Assembly (NCBI GenBank): GCA_964431965.1
Contig: CAYSLU010000021.1
Location: forward strand, 1 to 64,000
DNA length: 64,000 bases
DNA from: CAYSLU01 sp964431965
Lineage (GTDB): Bacteria > Verrucomicrobiota > Kiritimatiellia > CAIKKV01 > CAYSLU01
Direction: 5' to 3'
In this document: positions 60,048 through 64,000 of the stretch, piece after piece
Layout of the letters: each line of letters begins with the position of its first letter
Position numbering within the stretch: position 1 is the first letter of the stretch
The notes under the pieces: model-generated
Told to the model about the DNA's origin: nothing
Database searches by the model: none
Seen by the model: the letters and a program-made list of their open reading frames with translations, nothing else
Translations under genes and position numbers: made by a program

Positions 60048-61325
60048 ATGTGCGAATCGATGAGTGAGGTGCTGGAGCGGTATCAGGTCGCGAATCTCGG
60101 CGTCCTCTCGGCGCCCGCCCCGAGGTCGGCGCTGGCAGACGACGAGATCCGGGATGCGCTCCGCCGGCCGGTCTGGAGCGGCGCGGGCGCCGGAGCGGCG
60201 TGGAGCCGGGTTGCGCCCGGCGAACGAACGTGCATCGTCGTCTCCGACCACACGCGCAAGACGGGCGCCAGCCGCGTCCTGCCGATCTTACTGGACGGGC
60301 TCTTCGCGCGTGGATGCTCGGCCGGGGATCTGTTCATCCTCTTTGCATCGGGCATTCATCGTCGGCCGAAGAGCGAGGAGATCGATCGGATTCTCGGGCC
60401 CGACGTCGCACGCGCGTTCGCCGGGCGGATCTTCTTCCACGATGCGGATGCCTCCGCGGGCCTGGTTGATGTGGGAGCCACCCCTCGGGGGCACCGCGTG
60501 CGGCTGAACCGCCTGGCCGTCGAAGCCCGGCGGCTGATCCTGGTCGGCGCCGCCACCTATCACTACCACGCCGGCTTCGGAGGCGGGCGGAAGTCGCTCG
60601 TACCCGGGTTGGCCGGTCGCGAAACCATCGCGTGGAACCATAGCCTTACCCTCGATCCGGATGCCGATCGGATCCACCCCGCCGTCCGGATCGGCAACAC
60701 GGATGGGAACCCCGTTGCGGAGGAGATGCTGGCAGGCGCCCGGCTCCGCCCGCCCGACGCGATCGTCAACACCGTGCTTTCTCCGGCGGGCGAGGTGGTC
60801 GGAGTGTTTGCCGGGGATATGGAGCCGGCGCACCGGGCGGCCTGCGCGCTCGTGGAGCGGGTGAGCCGCGTGGATATCCGGGAGGCGGCCGACTTGGTGA
60901 TCGCCTCGGCCGGCTCCGCCTCCAACTGGGTCCAGTCACACAAGGCGCTGTTCAACGCGTCGCGTGCAGTCGGCGCCGAAGGGCGTATCATCCTGCTGGC
61001 GCCGTGTCCCGATGGGCTGGGCGACGAGGGCTTCCGCCGATGGGCGCGCCTGCGCGATGTCCGCGATATCTACCGCGGCCTGCGTCAGGCTCCCGAGGTG
61101 CTGGGGCAGACGGCGTTGTCGACGCGCGAGCGGGGCGCTCGAACGATCGCGGTCACCGGCATGGGGGCGGACGACGTGTCGGATCTGGGCATCGAGACGG
61201 CGCCCGATCTCGATGCGGCGGTTTGTGATTCGCTGGCGCGGCTGCGCGAGCGCGTGGGAGGCCGAACGCCCACCTGTTACCTCATGCCCGAGGCGATGTC
61301 CGTCGTCCCGTTCCTCAGCCCTTGA
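60048..61325 (+). CDS. LarA-family protein (nickel-pincer lactate racemase-like)
   Basis: The 425-residue protein matches LarA: SDHTRKT, SGIHRRPKSEEI (His104), and the signature YHYHAGFGGGRKSLVPGLAGRETIAWNH. In that signature His172/His174, Lys182 and His198 keep the spacing of the pincer-binding His174, Lys184 and His200 of the Lactobacillus enzyme. Such proteins use a nickel-pincer nucleotide cofactor to racemise or epimerise 2-hydroxy acids; the substrate of this one is unknown. The larBCE cofactor genes are not in the window. GGGAGGA before ATG 60048 decides the start. Its 3' end overlaps the convergent GtrA-like gene by 11 bp. It gives a plausible use for nickel taken up by the ECF system. 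Confidence 0.88.
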   Translation: MCESMSEVLERYQVANLGVLSAPAPRSALADDEIRDALRRPVWSGAGAGAAWSRVAPGERTCIVVSDHTRKTGASRVLPILLDGLFARGCSAGDLFILFASGIHRRPKSEEIDRILGPDVARAFAGRIFFHDADASAGLVDVGATPRGHRVRLNRLAVEARRLILVGAATYHYHAGFGGGRKSLVPGLAGRETIAWNHSLTLDPDADRIHPAVRIGNTDGNPVAEEMLAGARLRPPDAIVNTVLSPAGEVVGVFAGDMEPAHRAACALVERVSRVDIREAADLVIASAGSASNWVQSHKALFNASRAVGAEGRIILLAPCPDGLGDEGFRRWARLRDVRDIYRGLRQAPEVLGQTALSTRERGARTIAVTGMGADDVSDLGIETAPDLDAAVCDSLARLRERVGGRTPTCYLMPEAMSVVPFLSP

Positions 61326-61809
61326 AGATCACGAATTTCCGCATCGCGTAGTTGATGAGCAGCGCGCTCACCAGGTTGGCGCAGAAGGCCACAGTGGTCA
61401 TCATGCCGTAATAGCGGATGAGGAAGCCCATGATCGACGTTCCGACGAATATGCTGACGCCCGAGACCGCGTAGAACATGGCGATCTCGACCACGGGATG
61501 GTGCCGCCCCGGCTTGAATACCCACAGGATGTTCAGGATATAAGCGGTGAGATTCGAGACGAGAAACGCCAGGAAGTTGTCGATCATCGAGTTCCGCGAC
61601 CGGATCGCATCGGACACCTCCTGCACGGGCATGTGAAGCAGGCCGGCCACGACATCGTTGCCGCTCAAGGCCGGCATGAGCTTCCAGGCGAGGAGGTAGA
61701 AGAGGCAGATGTGAACGGCCGTGGCGACGCCGCCGGAGATGCCGTACTTGATGAACTGGACGAGCGGCCCGGCGTCGCGTTGCTTGAACTGCTGAAGGAG
61801 ATCATTCAT
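61315..61809 (-). CDS. GtrA-like family membrane protein
   Basis: The 164-residue protein has four predicted membrane helices and the family start VQFIKYGISGGVATAVHICLFYLL. LVSNLTAYILNILWVFKPGR and FCANLVSALLINYAMRKFVIFKG complete the GtrA pattern. GtrA proteins are thought to help flip or supply polyprenyl-linked sugars for surface polysaccharides. A loop of about 40 residues between helices 1 and 2 is longer than usual. Its ATG is the complement of the CATG that also starts the divergent cupin gene. Confidence 0.85.
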   Translation of the reverse strand: MNDLLQQFKQRDAGPLVQFIKYGISGGVATAVHICLFYLLAWKLMPALSGNDVVAGLLHMPVQEVSDAIRSRNSMIDNFLAFLVSNLTAYILNILWVFKPGRHHPVVEIAMFYAVSGVSIFVGTSIMGFLIRYYGMMTTVAFCANLVSALLINYAMRKFVIFKG

Positions 61810-62449
61810 GTCATGTGCTCCGGAAATGGCGCGAAATGATGGGCCACCCCGGCGGGCCTGTAAACAAGAAACGCGGCCCAATCGTCTGCCGGCCGAGGCG
61901 GCCGCCTGGGTCCGGCGGCTGAAGCTCCGGCCCCATCCGGAGGGCGGATGGTTCCGCGAAACCTACCGCTCGGCACAATCCATCCCGGCCTCCGGCCTTC
62001 CGGCGCGGTTCGGCGGGGCGCGGGCGATCTCGACGGCCATCTACTTTCTGCTGCCCGGCGGCGCGTACTCAGCCTTCCACCGGATCCGATCCGACGAACT
62101 CTGGCACTTCCACGCCGGCGATCCGCTGACGATTCACGTCATTGCATCCGACGGGTGCCTCAGCCGGATCCGGCTGGGCGCCGACCCGCGTTGGGGAGCG
62201 CGCTTCCAAGCCAGCGTTCCGGCCGGCGCCTGGTTTGCCGCCGAACTCGGACCGCGAGGGCGATATGCCCTGGTTGGCTGCACGGTGGCCCCGGGATTCG
62301 ATTTTTGCGACTTCGAGCTGGCCGAGCGCGGGGCGCTGATGAGTGCGTTCCCTCGGCACCGGGCGCTGATCGGCCGGTTGACCCGCTCAGTCATCGATTC
62401 TACGAGCCGCTCGACCATGCGGGGCAAGTCAGGCAGTCGCGCTCGCTGA
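61808..62449 (+). CDS. Cupin, DUF985 family
   Basis: The 213-residue protein has the DUF985 cupin barrel: LRPHPEGGWFRETYRS, STAIYFLLPGGAYSAFHRIRSDELWHFHAGDPLTIHVI and VGCTVAPGFDFCDFELAER. Histidines in FHRI and WHFH could hold a metal. The family is uncharacterised and widespread. ATG 61808 has a very strong Shine-Dalgarno (AAGGAG, 8 bases before), which lies inside the coding sequence of the divergent GtrA gene. The N-terminal 25 residues are not conserved. It is followed by a good terminator. Confidence 0.88.
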   Translation: MSCAPEMARNDGPPRRACKQETRPNRLPAEAAAWVRRLKLRPHPEGGWFRETYRSAQSIPASGLPARFGGARAISTAIYFLLPGGAYSAFHRIRSDELWHFHAGDPLTIHVIASDGCLSRIRLGADPRWGARFQASVPAGAWFAAELGPRGRYALVGCTVAPGFDFCDFELAERGALMSAFPRHRALIGRLTRSVIDSTSRSTMRGKSGSRAR

Positions 62450-62480
62450 GCCGGAACGATGCGGTTGCTGACTGGTGCCC

Positions 62481-62514
62481 GGTGGCCCGCGACCTCCGGG
62501 CGCGGGCCACCTTT
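62481..62514 (+). terminator. Rho-independent terminator after the cupin gene
   Basis: GGTGGCCCGCG and CGCGGGCCACC form a perfect 11-bp GC-rich stem with a 9-base loop, followed by TTTGTT. It lies 31 bases after the cupin stop and before the lipoprotein gene. Confidence 0.75.
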
Positions 62515-62644
62515 GTTGATCTCGTCTCGGCCGTCAACCACGTGCCATCAGCGGCGTCCGTGTCGGCGGGGCAAAACTGTTGCATTTCGAGGGGTCCGGC
62601 GTAGCATGAACGACGTTGAGCGCCCAGCGGGGAGGGGAAATGAC

Positions 62645-63187
62645 GTGCGTGTCAATCGGAACGTGCTGGCTGGGGCCATGGCGGCTGCCGTGGCGTGCAT
62701 GTGCGGACTCGCCGGATGCGAGGGCGATGACTCCAAGGGCAATCCCGTGGCCATCAGTCCGACCGCGGCGACGATCGGGCCGGGAGACGTCCTCGAACTC
62801 ACCGTCCACGGCGGTAGCGTGACCGCGTGGCATGAGTCACATCCGGGCTGGGGGCGGATCAAGGCGATCGCGCCGAACCGCGTCACGTACACCAGCGCGT
62901 ACACCCCGGGCGGGGCGGACGAGCTGCAGATCCTGAAGGCCGACGTCACCGTGTCCGTCGATCCGCCGCGTTCGGCCACGGCCGAGGCCTACATCACGCA
63001 CCGCGGGGCGCAGTCGAGTTCGACCACCACAACGACCACCACAACCGGGGGATCGACGACGACGAGCACCGGCGCGGGCAGCACGACGACTACGACGGCC
63101 GCCGCGACGACCACCACCACGACCGTTGTTGCGACCACCACGACCACTACGACGACGACTTCGGTCGCGCCTCCGCTTCCGGGGTGA
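62645..63187 (+). CDS. Lipoprotein with a poly-threonine tail
   Basis: The 180-residue protein reads as a lipoprotein: basic start VRVNRN, hydrophobic core, and lipobox GLAGC at about residues 21-25. A short Ig-like beta-rich part follows (IGPGDVLELTVHGGS, NRVTYTSAYTPGGADELQILKADVTVSV). Residues 127-172 hold 32 threonines in 46, in runs of up to nine, then APPLPG. No family is recognised. The tail could be O-glycosylated or act as a spacer on the surface. GTG 62645 is chosen because it gives a correct lipoprotein signal and has GGGAGG upstream; ATG 62606 would add 13 residues before it. Confidence 0.75.
   Translation: MRVNRNVLAGAMAAAVACMCGLAGCEGDDSKGNPVAISPTAATIGPGDVLELTVHGGSVTAWHESHPGWGRIKAIAPNRVTYTSAYTPGGADELQILKADVTVSVDPPRSATAEAYITHRGAQSSSTTTTTTTTGGSTTTSTGAGSTTTTTAAATTTTTTVVATTTTTTTTTSVAPPLPG
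63023..63160 (+). repeat. Threonine-codon repeat tract
   Basis: This low-complexity stretch of ACC/ACG/ACA/ACT codons encodes threonine runs of 8, 3, 5, 6 and 9. The mixed codons show that it is kept at the protein level and is not a recent pure triplet expansion. Confidence 0.75.
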
Positions 63188-63224
63188 GGCGGTGTCCGAT
63201 TTCGATGCGGTGGCTTGAAACGGC

Positions 63225-63253
63225 TTGAAAAGCGGGGTGCCCTCCTCTAATGT
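63225..63253 (+). promoter_or_regulatory. Candidate promoter of enolase
   Basis: TTGAAA (63225-63230) with TAATGT 17 bases later, or TCTAAT 15 bases later. GGCTTGAAA occurs twice in tandem here (from 63212 and 63222). The position, about 50 bases before the enolase start, is reasonable, but the -10 is weak. Confidence 0.3.
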
Positions 63254-63304
63254 GGGCGCGCTTTTTTTGCAGCGGATTCGGCAGGAACATACGAAGGAGC
63301 AGCC

Positions 63305-64000
63305 ATGTCTGAGATCACCCATGTCGTCGCGCGCGAGATTCTGGACTCCCGGGGCAACCCGACCATCGAGGCCGAGGTGTCCATCGGCAGCGGGATCATC
63401 GGGCGGGCGGCCGTTCCGTCCGGGGCATCGACGGGCGAGAACGAGGCCGTCGAGTTGCGTGACGGCGACAAGAAGCGCTACGGCGGGAAGGGCGTCCTGA
63501 AGGCCGTCCGCAACGTCAACGAAGTCATCTATCCGGCTCTGGCGGGGCATGACATCTTCGACCAGGTGGGGATCGACCGGATCATGCTGGACCTCGACGG
63601 GACCGCGACCAAGAGCAAGCTTGGCGCCAATGCGATCCTCGCCGTGTCGCTGGCTTCGGCGAAGGCCGCGGCGGAGTGCTCCGGCCTGCCGCTCTACCGC
63701 TACATCGGCGGCGCCAATGCCAAGGTCATGCCGGTTCCGATGATGAACATCCTGAACGGCGGCGCCCACTCGGACGCGCCGGTGGACATCCAGGAGTTCA
63801 TGATCATGCCGAAGGGCGCGAAGAGCTTCAGCGATGCGCTCCGGATGGGCACCGAGGTCTTCCACGCGCTGAAGTCGGTCCTGAAGGGCATGAAGCTCAG
63901 CACGGCCGTCGGCGACGAGGGCGGGTTCGCGCCGGCCCTCAAGAGCAACGAGGAAGCGCTGAAGGTCATCATGGAGGCGATCGCCAAGGCCGGCTACGCC
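63305..64000 (+). CDS. eno: Enolase, N-terminal part (runs off the window)
   Basis: The first 232 residues of phosphopyruvate hydratase, which converts 2-phosphoglycerate to phosphoenolpyruvate. It begins VVAREILDSRGNPTIEAEV, then PSGASTGENEAVELRDGD (with the Ser of the mobile loop), KLGANAILAVSLA, PMMNILNGGAHSDAPVDIQEFMIMP and STAVGDEGGFAP. AAGGAG lies 6 bases before ATG 63305. The frame is open to the window end, so about 200 residues with the metal-binding carboxylates are outside. Confidence 0.97.
   Translation, partial: MSEITHVVAREILDSRGNPTIEAEVSIGSGIIGRAAVPSGASTGENEAVELRDGDKKRYGGKGVLKAVRNVNEVIYPALAGHDIFDQVGIDRIMLDLDGTATKSKLGANAILAVSLASAKAAAECSGLPLYRYIGGANAKVMPVPMMNILNGGAHSDAPVDIQEFMIMPKGAKSFSDALRMGTEVFHALKSVLKGMKLSTAVGDEGGFAPALKSNEEALKVIMEAIAKAGYA

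Noticed and set aside
62645..63187. Poly-Thr lipoprotein as an exosortase substrate
   Set aside because: It ends in APPLPG, without the helix and basic tail of a sorting signal, and has a lipobox instead.
1..64000. tRNA, rRNA, CRISPR array, prophage or replication origin
   Set aside because: No cloverleaf-like sequence, rRNA core, regular spaced repeat array, phage gene or DnaA-box cluster was noticed on reading both strands. A dedicated scan was not possible.

Overview
The window looks like chromosomal DNA of a GC-rich, Gram-negative-type bacterium. It encodes a Wza-like outer-membrane exporter, an outer-membrane beta-barrel, heptose-type LPS genes, diaminopimelate epimerase and two exosortases. 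Exosortases, DUF362 proteins, a uroporphyrinogen-decarboxylase-like protein of the kind found beside glycoside hydrolases, and a large GH42-like protein together fit the PVC superphylum (Verrucomicrobia, Kiritimatiellota, Lentisphaerae). That placement is inference and was not tested. No tRNA, rRNA, CRISPR array or prophage was seen.

Region A (182-24924, plus strand) is a large surface-polysaccharide locus. In order it holds nucleotide-sugar synthesis (RmlA, a plant-like GDP-mannose 3,5-epimerase), an O-antigen ligase/polymerase, a metallophosphoesterase, a sulfate-activation cassette (cysC, cysD, cysNC), a flippase, an asparagine synthetase, a second polymerase, five GT4 glycosyltransferase loci (one split in two), two DUF362 proteins around a CapK/PaaK-like ligase, a WecG/TagA-type transferase, an exosortase and an EpsI-like protein. 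Most junctions are start/stop overlaps of the NTGA type, so the locus is probably translationally coupled. A convergent phosphoglycosyl transferase (24875-26395) closes it.

Region B (26396-42374) is mixed. On the minus strand lie a giant GH42-like protein, a URO-D-family protein and an NTT/MFS-like carrier, then dapF and a Prc-type protease. On the plus strand nikR is followed by a nickel-type ECF transporter (NikMN, NikQ, NikO) with a candidate NikR operator. Then come gmhB, a malic enzyme, a tandem nucleotidyltransferase and a PilZ protein whose ribosome-binding site lies in a hairpin.

Region C (42457-56000, minus strand) is a second exosortase/exopolysaccharide operon. Read in transcription order it encodes an outer-membrane beta-barrel, a 1342-residue exosortase-TPR fusion, a Wza-like lipoprotein, a Wzc-like co-polymerase/kinase, a phosphoglycosyl transferase, an O-antigen polymerase, an EpsI-like protein and a small HxH-motif protein. 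It supplies the Wza/Wzc exporter that Region A lacks. An intact insertion sequence (56102-57515), flanked by 16-bp direct repeats and with arrays of subterminal repeats, sits just upstream.

Region D (57551-64000) holds a GT39-like membrane transferase, pyrE, a LarA-family protein (an expected nickel-pincer enzyme, linking to the nickel genes), a GtrA-like protein, a DUF985 cupin, a lipoprotein with a poly-threonine tail, and the first part of enolase.
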